A DNA stretch of 64,000 nt from Pseudomonas sp. DTU_2021_1001937_2_SI_NGA_ILE_001 (GCF_032463525.1 NZ_CP135971.1:2294001-2358000); one strand, 5' to 3'. Numbered from the stretch's first letter, positions 1 through 7,797 are shown. Notes: generated by a model not told the origin, from the sequence alone. Numbers and translations are program-made.

Positions 1-747
1 CCGAGAGGCTTCCCAATGCACCAGGGCCTCGGCGAACGCGCCATAGGCCACCAGGGTATTCAGGCAGCAGGCGGCGAGCAGCAGCAGGTGCACCGGGTCA
101 AGCTGCAGGATCTGCAGCGGATGCGCCCATGGCGTGATCAGCAAGGCGCAGAACAGGTAGATGACCATCATCACTTGGCGGGAATCCCACACGGTCAGCA
201 ACTGCTTCTGGCTCAGGCCGTAGAAGGTCCAGACCAACGATGCCAGCAGGACGGTCAGCACCCCCATGGTGTAGGCGCCCAACGAGGTGAACAGCTCGGC
301 CAGGCGCTGATTGAAGAACAGCACGAAGCCGGCCAGCATAATGACCAGCCCTATCCCCTGCCCCAGGGTGAAGCGTTCCTTGAACACCAGGATGCTGCCC
401 ACCAGCAGCATGATCGGACCAGTCTGGATCAACAGTTGGGTGGTGCCCGGGCTCAACAGCTTGAGACCGATCAGATAGAGCACGTAATTGCCCACCAGCC
501 CCAGGACCGCCAGCGCCACCAGCCCTTTACCCTTGTGGCCGAGCGGTTTGAAGCTCGGCAAGCGGCCGATCGCCCGCAACCAGATGAATAACAGTGCACC
601 GGAGACCAGCAGGCGATACCAGGTGACCGTGACCGGGTCCATGAAGTGCAGGACCTGTTTGAGCTTGACGGGCAGAATGCCCCACAGCAGCGCCGTCAGA
701 AGCGCCAGACCGAGGCCCAGCAGCCAGCGGCCGGAAGAGATGTGCAT
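1..747 (-). CDS. EamA/DMT family permease, C-terminus beyond window
   Basis: A hydrophobic protein of at least 249 residues begins MHISSGRWLLGLG and runs off the left edge in frame. It shows repeated 18-22 residue hydrophobic segments and the inverted two-repeat look of the EamA (drug/metabolite transporter) family, which exports or exchanges small metabolites across the inner membrane. The substrate cannot be told from sequence. The start is the ATG at 747. The gene lies on the same strand as the downstream-reading tapT-like gene, about 155 bases away, and no function is implied by that neighbour. The C-terminal end and true length are unknown. Confidence 0.85.
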   Translation of the reverse strand, partial: MHISSGRWLLGLGLALLTALLWGILPVKLKQVLHFMDPVTVTWYRLLVSGALLFIWLRAIGRLPSFKPLGHKGKGLVALAVLGLVGNYVLYLIGLKLLSPGTTQLLIQTGPIMLLVGSILVFKERFTLGQGIGLVIMLAGFVLFFNQRLAELFTSLGAYTMGVLTVLLASLVWTFYGLSQKQLLTVWDSRQVMMVIYLFCALLITPWAHPLQILQLDPVHLLLLAACCLNTLVAYGAFAEALVHWEASR

Positions 748-902
748 GAGAAGGTTCCAGATTGGCAGAATTGCACGCCGGTCATTCTAGGCAATCGAGC
801 GCTGTGCAGACAGTTACAGCTACTGATGGATGCGTCACAACAGCAAGATAAGCAGTTTCAGCCGAAAAAGCCTACAGACCTCGAGCGCTTGAACATACGC
901 GT

Positions 903-1493
903 TCAACCATGATTACGCTGATAGGTATCCTCACCCATCGCCTGGATCTGCCCCTCGATCAACGCCTCGAAGGGGTCGAGCAAGGCCTGGAAGCTGCGTT
1001 CGGACTCCAGCGTTTGCAAGGCCAGCACAATGGACTCCAGGGTCGACAAGGCTTCCGGGCCGGGCGCTTTGCGCAGGCGGTAGCGCGACGCCGGTGCGCC
1101 CTGCAAAGAGACTTTCGGCAGTGCCGCCAGCGCCGGGTTGAGGTGAAGCAGTTTGCGCGCCTTGCGCCAGGTGCCATCCGGCACCACCAACAGAAGCGGC
1201 AGGTCGTCGTCGGTGAATGGCTGCACAGGTATGGCGCCATCGCCCGGAAACAGCAGACACGCCCGATAACCTGGCCGGGTCAGCAACTCGGGCAGATCCT
1301 CGAAGATCTCCCCGACGCGCAGTTGCGCATTACGTAGCCCTAACGCGGCAAGCCGCGCCGTATTCAGTGCATGACCGGCTTCGCTGGGGTGCTGCAGGAT
1401 GAGCACGCGGGTGCGGCTGTCCAGGCTGGGAATCAGGGCGCACAGACAGTGGCTGGCAGGGCGTTGGCAGCGCTCGCAACGCGGGCGGGACAT
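903..1493 (-). CDS. tapT: DTW-domain tRNA-uridine aminocarboxypropyltransferase
   Basis: This is a 196-residue protein of the TapT/YfiP DTW family. That family transfers the 3-amino-3-carboxypropyl group of S-adenosylmethionine to uridine 47 in the variable loop of tRNAs. The N-terminus carries a cysteine cluster (CERCQRPASHCLC) that probably binds metal. The family signature follows near residue 108 as PDGTWRKARK. Two ATG codons are adjacent (1496 and 1493). The upstream GAGG lies only 3 bases from the first but 6 from the second, so 1493 is chosen. Length fits the family. The gene diverges from the small acyl-carrier-like gene on the other strand. Confidence 0.85.
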   Translation of the reverse strand: MSRPRCERCQRPASHCLCALIPSLDSRTRVLILQHPSEAGHALNTARLAALGLRNAQLRVGEIFEDLPELLTRPGYRACLLFPGDGAIPVQPFTDDDLPLLLVVPDGTWRKARKLLHLNPALAALPKVSLQGAPASRYRLRKAPGPEALSTLESIVLALQTLESERSFQALLDPFEALIEGQIQAMGEDTYQRNHG

Positions 1494-1639
1494 CATCGAC
1501 CTCGATACGTAGTCGGCCTAGCGAGTCAGGCCCGAGCGGCGCAGTCTAGCAGATCGGTCTCGTCCGTCGGGGCTGGCCCAGAGATGCGTCGCGACTGGTA
1601 TAGCCTGCGCGGGAGTTTCCGGCTGCCGGCGGGGGAAAC

Positions 1640-1930
1640 ATGGACAGAGAGCAGGTCAGGCAACGCGTCATGGACGCGCTAGGCATCATTCTGGTGGACA
1701 AGTCGCAGATCCGCGATGAGGCGACGCTAGGCGAGCTGATGCTGGATGAAGAAGACGTGAACGAACTGTTCGGACGCCTGGAACGGACCCTGGAATGCGA
1801 GTTTCCGGCGTTCTTCAGGAACAAGGCAAGAAGCCGACCTCGGCACGTTTCACTGCCGATGATCGTCGATCTTGTCATGCTGCTACAGCCATACGGCAAG
1901 GCAGATGACGATAAGCCCGGCAAGCCGTGA
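1640..1930 (+). CDS. acyl-carrier-protein-like small protein lacking the serine
   Basis: A 96-residue acidic, helical protein follows a strong GGGGGAAAC ribosome site. The pattern resembles acyl carrier proteins: an N-terminal helix (residues 3-20), a loop, then a helix beginning LDEEDVNELFGRL and a final hydrophobic helix (IVDLVMLLQ). The DSL motif whose serine carries phosphopantetheine is replaced by LDEED, so it could not be loaded as a normal carrier. The C-terminal tail is charged. The fold assignment is inference from pattern only. It is convergent with a small minus-strand gene and has no operon partner. Role unknown. Confidence 0.6.
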   Translation: MDREQVRQRVMDALGIILVDKSQIRDEATLGELMLDEEDVNELFGRLERTLECEFPAFFRNKARSRPRHVSLPMIVDLVMLLQPYGKADDDKPGKP

Positions 1931-2000
1931 GGCATCCGGGCATCAGCCCGTCAAACGGTGCGAACCACTGGCCAGCAGCTGGCAGCCCTGGCCGAAGGGC

Positions 2001-2126
2001 TCATCGACGACGCTGGCGACGGCGCTCGTCGTCGTGTCGTACTGGCACCGGTTGCAATTTGGGCCGCTCGATCAGGCCCAGCGCAACACCGAGGTCATGA
2101 AGCCATTCCTGCAATTTACCGTTCAT
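2001..2126 (-). CDS. 41-residue small protein with arginine-rich tail
   Basis: A short reading frame begins MNGKLQEWLHDLGVALGLIE and ends in an arginine-rich tail (DDERRRQRRR). An excellent ribosome site, AAGGGGG, stands 6 bases before the ATG. The first half could form an amphipathic helix and the tail is strongly basic, which suggests binding to nucleic acid or to an acidic partner. It lies downstream of rmuC on the same strand (rmuC stop at 2318, ribosome site at about 2133-2139), so it could be cotranscribed with it. I do not recognise a named family. The strong ribosome site and non-random composition are the reasons for calling it. Confidence 0.6.
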   Translation of the reverse strand: MNGKLQEWLHDLGVALGLIERPKLQPVPVRHDDERRRQRRR

Positions 2127-2317
2127 AACGCCCCCTTCAGGGAAAAGCTGGCGACTTACTGATTATCGGCCGCCCCTACAGATTCTAGAGCCCATTGAGC
2201 AACTGGCAGGACCTTCAGGTTTCTGACCAGGGCAATGTGACATCTATTGCCGCAATCTTCATCATCGGGCGATGAATGGCCGGTCGCCTGACTGCTGAAC
2301 CCGCCCTTGCTGAACAG

Positions 2318-3796
2318 CTAGTCGGGCAGACGCATCAGACCGTCTTCATCGGTCATGGCCCGCTCCAGCAGGTCGCTCGGCAGACTCTTGCTGGCACGGG
2401 CACCCAGCAACCGCAATTGCTCGCTACGGCTGACGAGGTTACCACGTCCCTCGGTCAGCTTGTTACGCGCGGCTGCATAAGCCTTGTCAAGTTGTTGCAG
2501 GCGGTTGCCGACCTCGTCCAGGTCCTGGATGAACAGCACGAACTTGTCATACAGCCAACCGGCACGCTCGGCGATCTCCCGGGCGTTCTGGCTCTGTCGC
2601 TCCTGCTTCCACAGGCTGTCGATGACCCGCAGGGTGGCCAACAGGGTCGTCGGGCTGACAATCACGATATGCCGGTCGAAGGCTTCCTGGAACAGGTTCG
2701 GCTCGGCCTGCAAGGCGGCGGCGAAGGCCGCTTCGATGGGCACGAAGAGCAGCACGAAATCCAGGCTGTGCAAGCCTTCGAGGCGCTTGTAGTCCTTGCC
2801 GGACAGGCCTTTGACATGGTTGCGCAGCGACTGCACGTGCTGCTTGAGAGCCGCCTGGCCGATCACCTCGTCGGCGGCGCCCACGAACTGCTGGTAAGCC
2901 GTAAGGCTGACCTTGGCATCCACCACCACCTGCTTGTCGCCCGGCAGCATGATCAGCACGTCAGGCTGGAAGCGCTCACCCTCCGGGCCCTTGAGGCTGA
3001 CCTGGGTCTGATACTCGCGCCCCTTCTCCAGCCCGGCATGCTCCAGCACCCGCTCGAGAATCAGCTCGCCCCAGTTACCCTGGGTCTTCTGCCCCTTGAG
3101 GGCCTGGGTCAGGTTGGTCGCCTCGTCGCTCAGACGCAGGTTCAGCTGCTGCAGCCGCTCCAGTTCCTTGGCCAGGGAAAACCGCTCCCGCGCCTCGTTC
3201 TGATAACTTTCCTCGACACGCTTCTCGAAGGACTGAATGCGTTCCTTCAGCGGGTTGAGCAATTGGCCGAGCTGTTCCTGGCTGGTCTGCGCGAAGCGCT
3301 GTTCGCGCTCGTCGAAGATCTTGCCAGCCAGCTCGGCGAACTGCGCGCGCAACTCGTTACGTGAGTCCTGCAGGTCACTGAGCCGCTGCTGATGGCCTTC
3401 CTGCTGCTCACGCAGTTCCGCCTGCAGCGCCGCACATTGAGCCTCAAGACGACGCAGTTCGGCTTCTCTGGCGCTGCGCTCGACGTTCCAGCCTTCGGCG
3501 GCGTCGCGACGGTCGTCGCACTCCTGGCGCAACAGCTCGACCTCTCGACGCAGGGCCGCCAATTCTGCTTGCCGTGCAGAGTTGGCCTCGCTCAAGTCGC
3601 TGACTTCATCGCGGCAGGCATCGAGCTGGGCATTGAGGCCATCCTGGGCCAGTTGCGCCATGTTCAGACGCTCCTCGAGCAACAACCGCTCGGCCTCGCG
3701 GCTGGCCAGGCGGCGCTGCAGTTGCCAAGCCAACGCAACCAATGGCACTGCGGCCATGCCAAGCCCAAGCAACAGGCTGTTCAGGTCCAGCGCCAT
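2318..3796 (-). CDS. rmuC: DNA recombination protein RmuC
   Basis: This 492-residue protein has one N-terminal membrane segment (residues 5-22, LLLGLGMAAVPLVALAW). A long coiled coil (about 25-220, rich in Glu, Arg, Leu and Gln) follows, and then the RmuC nuclease-like domain (about 240-430) with GNWGELILERVLEHAG and the acidic/lysine stretch QPDVLIMLPGDKQVVVDAKVS. That D-x(n)-(D)AK pattern is typical of PD-(D/E)XK-type folds. RmuC limits inversions at short inverted repeats; its activity is inferred, not established here. Length matches the family. It is transcribed away from the regulatory gap at 3797-4738. Confidence 0.93.
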   Translation of the reverse strand: MALDLNSLLLGLGMAAVPLVALAWQLQRRLASREAERLLLEERLNMAQLAQDGLNAQLDACRDEVSDLSEANSARQAELAALRREVELLRQECDDRRDAAEGWNVERSAREAELRRLEAQCAALQAELREQQEGHQQRLSDLQDSRNELRAQFAELAGKIFDEREQRFAQTSQEQLGQLLNPLKERIQSFEKRVEESYQNEARERFSLAKELERLQQLNLRLSDEATNLTQALKGQKTQGNWGELILERVLEHAGLEKGREYQTQVSLKGPEGERFQPDVLIMLPGDKQVVVDAKVSLTAYQQFVGAADEVIGQAALKQHVQSLRNHVKGLSGKDYKRLEGLHSLDFVLLFVPIEAAFAAALQAEPNLFQEAFDRHIVIVSPTTLLATLRVIDSLWKQERQSQNAREIAERAGWLYDKFVLFIQDLDEVGNRLQQLDKAYAAARNKLTEGRGNLVSRSEQLRLLGARASKSLPSDLLERAMTDEDGLMRLPD

Positions 3797-3930
3797 AACG
3801 ACTCCATGGATGGGATTTCAATCAGCGGCATTATGCGCGAACGCGCAGGGAAGAAAAGCCAAGGCCAGCGCCAACCACCGATATAGAGCGATCACGTGAG
3901 GGGGAAACCACTCTACGCCATTTTTCAGCC

Positions 3931-3950
3931 GCGTAAAGCCCGCTTTACGC
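3931..3950. promoter_or_regulatory. 20-bp operator-like palindrome upstream of rmuC
   Basis: Two 9-base arms, GCGTAAAGC and GCTTTACGC, are perfect reverse complements separated by CC. The site is 135 bases upstream of the rmuC start, within the gap shared with the genes to the right. Its size and symmetry fit a dimeric regulator, but I cannot name one. It is not followed by a T tract, so a terminator is unlikely. Confidence 0.4.
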
Positions 3951-3968
3951 CCCCCACAGGACCGGGAC

Positions 3969-4002
3969 AATCCACAGAAGCTGTGGATAACTCAGTGGAC
4001 AA
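3969..4002. promoter_or_regulatory. cluster of DnaA-box-like sites
   Basis: TGTGGATAA at 3982-3990 is the exact reverse complement of the consensus DnaA box TTATCCACA. CAATCCACA at 3969-3977 (two mismatches, opposite orientation) and AGTGGACAA at 3994-4002 (two mismatches, same orientation as the perfect box) flank it. The perfect site and the left site form the palindrome TCCACAG-AAG-CTGTGGA. An AT-rich tract lies at 4050-4110. The exact box is what I see; binding by DnaA is inference. Confidence 0.45.
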
Positions 4003-4004
4003 CC

Positions 4005-4289
4005 CCCCCTCACCCTCCGCAAACGCAGATGGGGTGGGGCTTGCGCTCAAACTGTCGATTTTTTCACCAGGCAAAAAAAAGCGATGTTTTTCATTGACTT
4101 ATTTACTCGACGAGGTAAATCAAGCCTTTAGCGGTTTGTGTGACAGTGATGTGGCAGCTTCTTGCGCTAATGTGTACAAGGCATGCATACCGGTCACTTG
4201 GTTGTCAAAGGGGCGTTACAATCTTGGCTGTGGCGTGCGACACGCCTTCCTCCCTGTAGGAGGACAGCAGGCCGTTCATCGGAAAGCAG
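4005..4289 (+). other. intergenic leader with AT-rich tract and hairpins
   Basis: No convincing gene lies here. The stretch has an AT-rich segment (4050-4125) with ATTTAC and GTAAAT arms spaced by 8 bases at 4101-4120. A TACAAT hexamer at 4217-4222 could serve as a -10 element, though no good -35 is present. A GGCGTG-CGA-CACGCC hairpin stands at 4232-4246. Just after it, CCTGT and ACAG arms flank AGGAGG (about 4254-4268), which would display AGGAGG in a hexaloop as in RsmA/CsrA sites. Confidence 0.35.
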
Positions 4290-4463
4290 ATGTCAGCCTT
4301 GCATGAACTGAACATTTACGGCAGAGTCGCCGCCGTTAGTACCAAGCTGAAGATCAATTCACGCCGGTCGATCAGATTCCAGCCCCTTCGCCTTCAGGCA
4401 GCGGCCCCGGAATCGGACCACCTCGATGGTTTTTCCGGGCACTCACCTTGTTCGCTGCGCTGA
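4290..4463 (+). CDS. possible 57-residue protein or leader peptide
   Basis: An ATG frame opens with MSALHELNIYGRVAAV and ends at TGA 4461-4463. The N-terminal half looks protein-like, while the second half (from about residue 30) is proline-, serine- and histidine-rich and looks less constrained. A GGA lies about 9 bases before the ATG, so initiation is only moderately supported. A hairpin with AGGAGG in its loop sits upstream, which would suit post-transcriptional control by RsmA. I recognise no family. It may be a leader or a spurious frame. Confidence 0.28.
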   Translation: MSALHELNIYGRVAAVSTKLKINSRRSIRFQPLRLQAAAPESDHLDGFSGHSPCSLR

Positions 4464-4738
4464 CACCACGTTCAGCCCGCCAAGGCCCATGCTCCGCCGA
4501 CCCCTCTGCAATTGATCAGGAACTTCACCTCGAGCCAGAACCTTTGCTCCTGCGTGTTGCCTGACATCCCACGTACCTACCGGTCAGTCCAAGGCGCTCC
4601 ACTGTAATGCGCTGCCACTGACTGTCTTCTTCCAGTCAGGTTCTGCGCCCTGCCACGCGCCATTGTTCTGCGTGGCCGGCGTTTACTGGAATTCTCATGG
4701 ATGCACGGCATCGGATATGCCGTACTCAGGAAAATATC

Positions 4739-4972
4739 GTGATCATGACCACTCAAAACATTCATACCCAGGAAGCGATTCGCACCCTCACCCACGCCTT
4801 CGCCCCCATGCACTGCCTGATTCACGCCGCACGCAAGGGCAGTTTCAGCTTCACGCTGGTCAACGAGCATGGCATCGCCCGCCACAGCGAACGGCTCTAC
4901 CCGGAACAGTACGCCAGCCCGGCACCGCTGCAAGCCGTGATCGACCGTACGCGTCAGGCGCTGGTTGCCTGA
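4739..4972 (+). CDS. small protein, possibly DUF3509 family
   Basis: A 77-residue product reads MIMTTQNIHTQEAIRTLTHA at its start, with GTG at 4739 preceded by AGGA at a 7-base distance. An ATG two codons later (4745) is the alternative start. The body has alternating strands and a closing helix (LQAVIDRTRQALVA), with the pattern G-S-F-S-F-T-L-x-N and R-x-S-E-R. This recalls the DUF3509 family of short Pseudomonas proteins of unknown function; the match is from memory and tentative. No signal peptide or membrane segment is seen. A short hairpin without a T tract follows at 4992-5008. Confidence 0.6.
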   Translation: MIMTTQNIHTQEAIRTLTHAFAPMHCLIHAARKGSFSFTLVNEHGIARHSERLYPEQYASPAPLQAVIDRTRQALVA

Positions 4973-5062
4973 CTCAAGGTCGGCATGACCAGGCAGGCTG
5001 AGCCTGCCAATGGGCGATGGTTAATCACCAAGGGTTCTATGGACCTCGGGTGATAATGGCAA

Positions 5063-5090
5063 ACGATGTAAAAACAGGCCTTTACATCGT
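5063..5090. promoter_or_regulatory. 28-bp perfect inverted repeat upstream of the 5206 gene
   Basis: ACGATGTAAA at 5063-5072 and TTTACATCGT at 5081-5090 are perfect 10-base reverse complements with an 8-base spacer. It lies about 115 bases before the next start codon. The symmetry suits a TetR- or GntR-type dimer, but no regulator gene is adjacent. No T tract follows, so it is not an intrinsic terminator. Confidence 0.45.
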
Positions 5091-5205
5091 AAATATGACA
5101 CTACACTTGAACTCAAGCGGCCTGCCGCTTCCGCCGGACCCTACCTCATCCACCGCTGCCAAGCGTGAGGGTCCAGCGGCCACTTCATAGTGAGCGGACT
5201 GTCTC

Positions 5206-5685
5206 ATGGGTATTGCAGCCGTACATTTGCACCGTCACGTCATTCGCCCCACCCTGGCCTATCTGGGCCACCGCGACTCCGTCGCCGAAGCCTTGCTGCT
5301 CGGCATCGCTGCCAGCCAGTCGGCCCTGGGTGCAGCGCTGGACAGCCGGCGCGGGCATGGCCTGTACCGGATCTCCGAGCAGCGTCACCAGGCCCTGTGG
5401 GATCACTACCTGGCCAAGGATCCCGACCTGGCCAGCCTGGTCCGCGGCCTCGCCAGCCAGCACGCATTTCTCAGCGGCCCGCATCTGGAACTCACGGTCA
5501 ACCTGCGTTACGCCACGGCCATCGCCTGGCTGATGATCCAGGCCCAGTACCGAGCACTGCCCAGCGAAGACGACCCGCTGGCGATGGCACGTATCTGGCG
5601 ACAGATATTTCAGCCACAAGGTCGCCTGAGAGATTTCGTCATAACCTGGCAGAACAATGTCGCCCCACTCTTCGCTAGTGTATGA
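5206..5685 (+). CDS. 159-residue protein of unknown function, possibly phage-lysozyme-like
   Basis: The protein is cytosolic in appearance and mostly helical, with HLHRHVIRPTLAYLG near the start and a Trp-rich C-terminal half (RIWRQIF, DFVITWQ). The opening, followed by AEALLLGIAASQSALG and HQALWDHYL, recalls short phage-encoded glycosidase-like proteins. In those I remember a Glu where this protein has Gln (AASQSALG). That comparison is from memory, so both family and loss of activity are inference. The ribosome site is weak. An intrinsic terminator follows at 5746-5772, and fadL is next on the same strand. Confidence 0.6.
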   Translation: MGIAAVHLHRHVIRPTLAYLGHRDSVAEALLLGIAASQSALGAALDSRRGHGLYRISEQRHQALWDHYLAKDPDLASLVRGLASQHAFLSGPHLELTVNLRYATAIAWLMIQAQYRALPSEDDPLAMARIWRQIFQPQGRLRDFVITWQNNVAPLFASV

Positions 5686-5745
5686 GCGCTTGCCCGTAAA
5701 CAGGCCGATTCGGCGAAGATCACCCCCAATGTCAGATTGTCAGAC

Positions 5746-5772
5746 AAAAAAAAGGCTCTAATTCGGCCTTTT
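5746..5772 (+). terminator. intrinsic terminator after the 5206 gene
   Basis: AAAAGGC and GCCTTTT arms flank a 9-base loop, with an A run before and a T run after. The symmetry allows termination on both strands. It separates the 5206 gene from fadL. Confidence 0.65.
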
Positions 5773-5838
5773 CAGCCTATGGCGCGGCGTAGGAAATATT
5801 GATACTTTCGACCGCGTGATTCTCATGGAGTACTAATA

Positions 5839-7113
5839 ATGAAAAAAGCAATGCTCAAGACCACACTCGGATTCACCGCCTGTCTCGCCTCCTCCCACCT
5901 CCTCGCATCCGGCTTCGCACTCAACGAACAGAGCATCAGCGGCATGGGCTCCGCCTTCGCCGGTCGGGCCTCGTCGGCAGAAGATGCCAGCACAGTGTCC
6001 GGCAACCCGGCCGGTATGGCGTTCATCAAACGCGAGCAGATCAATCTGGGTGCGGCAGCCATTTTCGCCAAGACCGATATTCATGACGGCCGTGGCACCT
6101 TTGGCGGCAGCAACGACGGTGACATGGTTCCGGCCATTGCGGTACCCATGGGTTACTACGTCAAACCCCTTAACGAGCAGTGGACCTTCGGCCTGGGCGT
6201 CTATGCCCCGTTCGGTCTGCTGACCGACTATGAAGGCGGCTTCGCTGGCCGCTACTGGGCCGACAAAAGCGAAGTGAAGGTCGTCACCGTGCAGCCGACC
6301 ATCAGCTACGCGTTCAACGACCGTGTGTCGATCGGCTTCGGCCCGACCTTCAACCGCATCGAAGGCGAGCTCAGCTCCCGGACGCTGAATGCTGCATCAC
6401 CAGGTCTCAACGACGGCAAGGTGACCATCCAGGGCGACGACACCGCCGTGGGCTTCAACGTCGGCCTGATGATCCAGGCCACCGACTCCACCCGCGTGGG
6501 CCTGGCCTACCGTTCCAAGGTCGATTACAAGCTGACCGGCAAGACCAAGGTCGAAGGCCCGGGTTTCAGCGTCTTCAGCGGACAGAAATACAAGGCATCG
6601 CTGGATATCGAGACGCCTGAATCGGCGGAACTGTCGATTACCCACAAGCTCGACGACCAGTGGACGCTCTACGCCGGCAGCACCTTCACACGCTGGAGCC
6701 GCCTGGAATCCCTCAACGTGATCAACAGCGGCGTACCGGCCCAGCTTGGCGGCGCAGCCGGCCCGGTCGGTCGCATCAGCGAAGTGCAGGAATGGCGCGA
6801 CACCTGGTACCACGCCATTGGCGCGGCTTACAAGGTGAACAACCAGTGGACCCTGCGCACCGGTCTGGCCATGGATCAGTCGCCGGTGAGCAACTCGCAC
6901 CGCTCGCCACGCATCCCGACCGGAGACCGCAAGATCTTCAGCCTGGGCGCAGCCTACAGCCCGACCGACGACATCACCATCGACTTCGCCTACCTGTACC
7001 TGCGTGAGGACGAAGCCAAGATCCGTGATGCAAGCGCCACCAAAGGCGCCTATAGCGCTGACTTCCGCAACAGCGCCCACACCCTGGGCACCTCGCTGAC
7101 CTACAAGTTCTAA
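5839..7113 (+). CDS. FadL-family outer membrane transporter
   Basis: This 424-residue protein starts with a signal peptide (MKKAMLKTTLGFTACLASSH, cleavage near LLASG). It continues with the FadL hallmark N-terminal plug: LNEQSISGMGSAFAG, then the NPA motif in SGNPAGMAFIK near residues 52-62. The rest alternates beta strands and ends in YKF with a C-terminal aromatic, typical of a 14-strand outer membrane barrel. Members carry long-chain fatty acids or other hydrophobic compounds such as aromatic hydrocarbons through the outer membrane. The substrate is not determined here. GGAG at 8 bases before the ATG supports the start. A strong terminator follows. Confidence 0.92.
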   Translation: MKKAMLKTTLGFTACLASSHLLASGFALNEQSISGMGSAFAGRASSAEDASTVSGNPAGMAFIKREQINLGAAAIFAKTDIHDGRGTFGGSNDGDMVPAIAVPMGYYVKPLNEQWTFGLGVYAPFGLLTDYEGGFAGRYWADKSEVKVVTVQPTISYAFNDRVSIGFGPTFNRIEGELSSRTLNAASPGLNDGKVTIQGDDTAVGFNVGLMIQATDSTRVGLAYRSKVDYKLTGKTKVEGPGFSVFSGQKYKASLDIETPESAELSITHKLDDQWTLYAGSTFTRWSRLESLNVINSGVPAQLGGAAGPVGRISEVQEWRDTWYHAIGAAYKVNNQWTLRTGLAMDQSPVSNSHRSPRIPTGDRKIFSLGAAYSPTDDITIDFAYLYLREDEAKIRDASATKGAYSADFRNSAHTLGTSLTYKF

Positions 7114-7130
7114 GCGGTCAGCCACAAGAA

Positions 7131-7162
7131 AGCCCGCTCCCCGAAAGGGCAGCGGGCTTTTT
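7131..7162. terminator. bidirectional intrinsic terminator between fadL-like gene and peroxidase
   Basis: AGCCCGCT and AGCGGGCT arms form an 8-base stem followed by a T run on the plus strand. AA before the stem gives weaker termination on the minus strand. It separates two convergent genes. Confidence 0.8.
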
Positions 7163-7174
7163 CATGTCCAGTGT

Positions 7175-7738
7175 TCAGGGTTTGGAGGCGATGGCCTTCT
7201 CGATGGCCGCGACCAAGTCCGGGTCATCCGGCTTGGTGGTGCTGCCAAAGTGAGCGATGACCTTACCCTGACGGTCGACCACGTACTTGTAGAAGTTCCA
7301 GCGCGGCGCAGTGCCGTCGCTCTGCTCGGCCAGGTTGCGGAACAGTGGAATGGCGTCGTCGCCCCTGACCGGTTGCGGCTCGGTCATGGTGAAAGTCACG
7401 CCATAGTTGACGTAGCAGACCTTGGCGGTCTCCTCACCGTCCTTGGACTCCTGTTTGAAATCGTTGGACGGCACGCCCAGCACTTCGAGCCCTTGCGCCT
7501 TGTACTTCTGGTTCAGGGCTTCGAGCCCCTTGAACTGCGAGGTGAAGCCACAGAAGCTCGCGGTGTTGACCACCAGCATCGGCTTGCCGGCAAAGCGCTG
7601 GCACAGGTCGATGCTCTCCTTGGCGCGCAACTTCGGCAGTTCGCCCTGTCCCTTCAACAATACCGGGCAGTCGGCGGCCATTGCCGGGCCAGCCAAGGCA
7701 CCCAGCAACAGCGGCAGGGAAATCCAGCGAATCATCAT
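7175..7738 (-). CDS. exported glutathione peroxidase-like thiol peroxidase
   Basis: The mature protein has a thioredoxin-type peroxidase fold with the family motif NTASFCGFT holding the peroxidatic cysteine (Cys rather than selenocysteine). The conserved [11 protein letters not shown] and WNFYKYVVD follow; the Trp and Asn belong to the catalytic tetrad. A signal peptide is seen at the start ([21 protein letters not shown]), so it acts in the periplasm. An extra pair, CPVLL and DLCQ, precedes the core. The start at 7738 is chosen because AAGGA lies 8 bases ahead; upstream in-frame ATGs lack a ribosome site. It probably reduces organic hydroperoxides with thioredoxin-like donors. Confidence 0.88.
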   Translation of the reverse strand: MMIRWISLPLLLGALAGPAMAADCPVLLKGQGELPKLRAKESIDLCQRFAGKPMLVVNTASFCGFTSQFKGLEALNQKYKAQGLEVLGVPSNDFKQESKDGEETAKVCYVNYGVTFTMTEPQPVRGDDAIPLFRNLAEQSDGTAPRWNFYKYVVDRQGKVIAHFGSTTKPDDPDLVAAIEKAIASKP

Positions 7739-7797
7739 CGGGGGCATCCTTGTGGGGTCACGATGCCCCACACGTTACTCCCAGAACAGGGCGTGGC

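Noticed and set aside
1872..2162. Plus-strand frame over the 2001-2126 gene
   Set aside because: It has no ribosome site and an unlikely composition, while the minus-strand frame has both.
3969..4125. DnaA boxes and AT-rich DNA as a replication origin
   Set aside because: Only one exact box, and no dnaA, dnaN, gidA or rnpA gene nearby as expected at a Pseudomonas oriC.
5206..5685. Part of a prophage
   Set aside because: No integrase, capsid, terminase or tail gene lies near, and the flanking genes are core genome.
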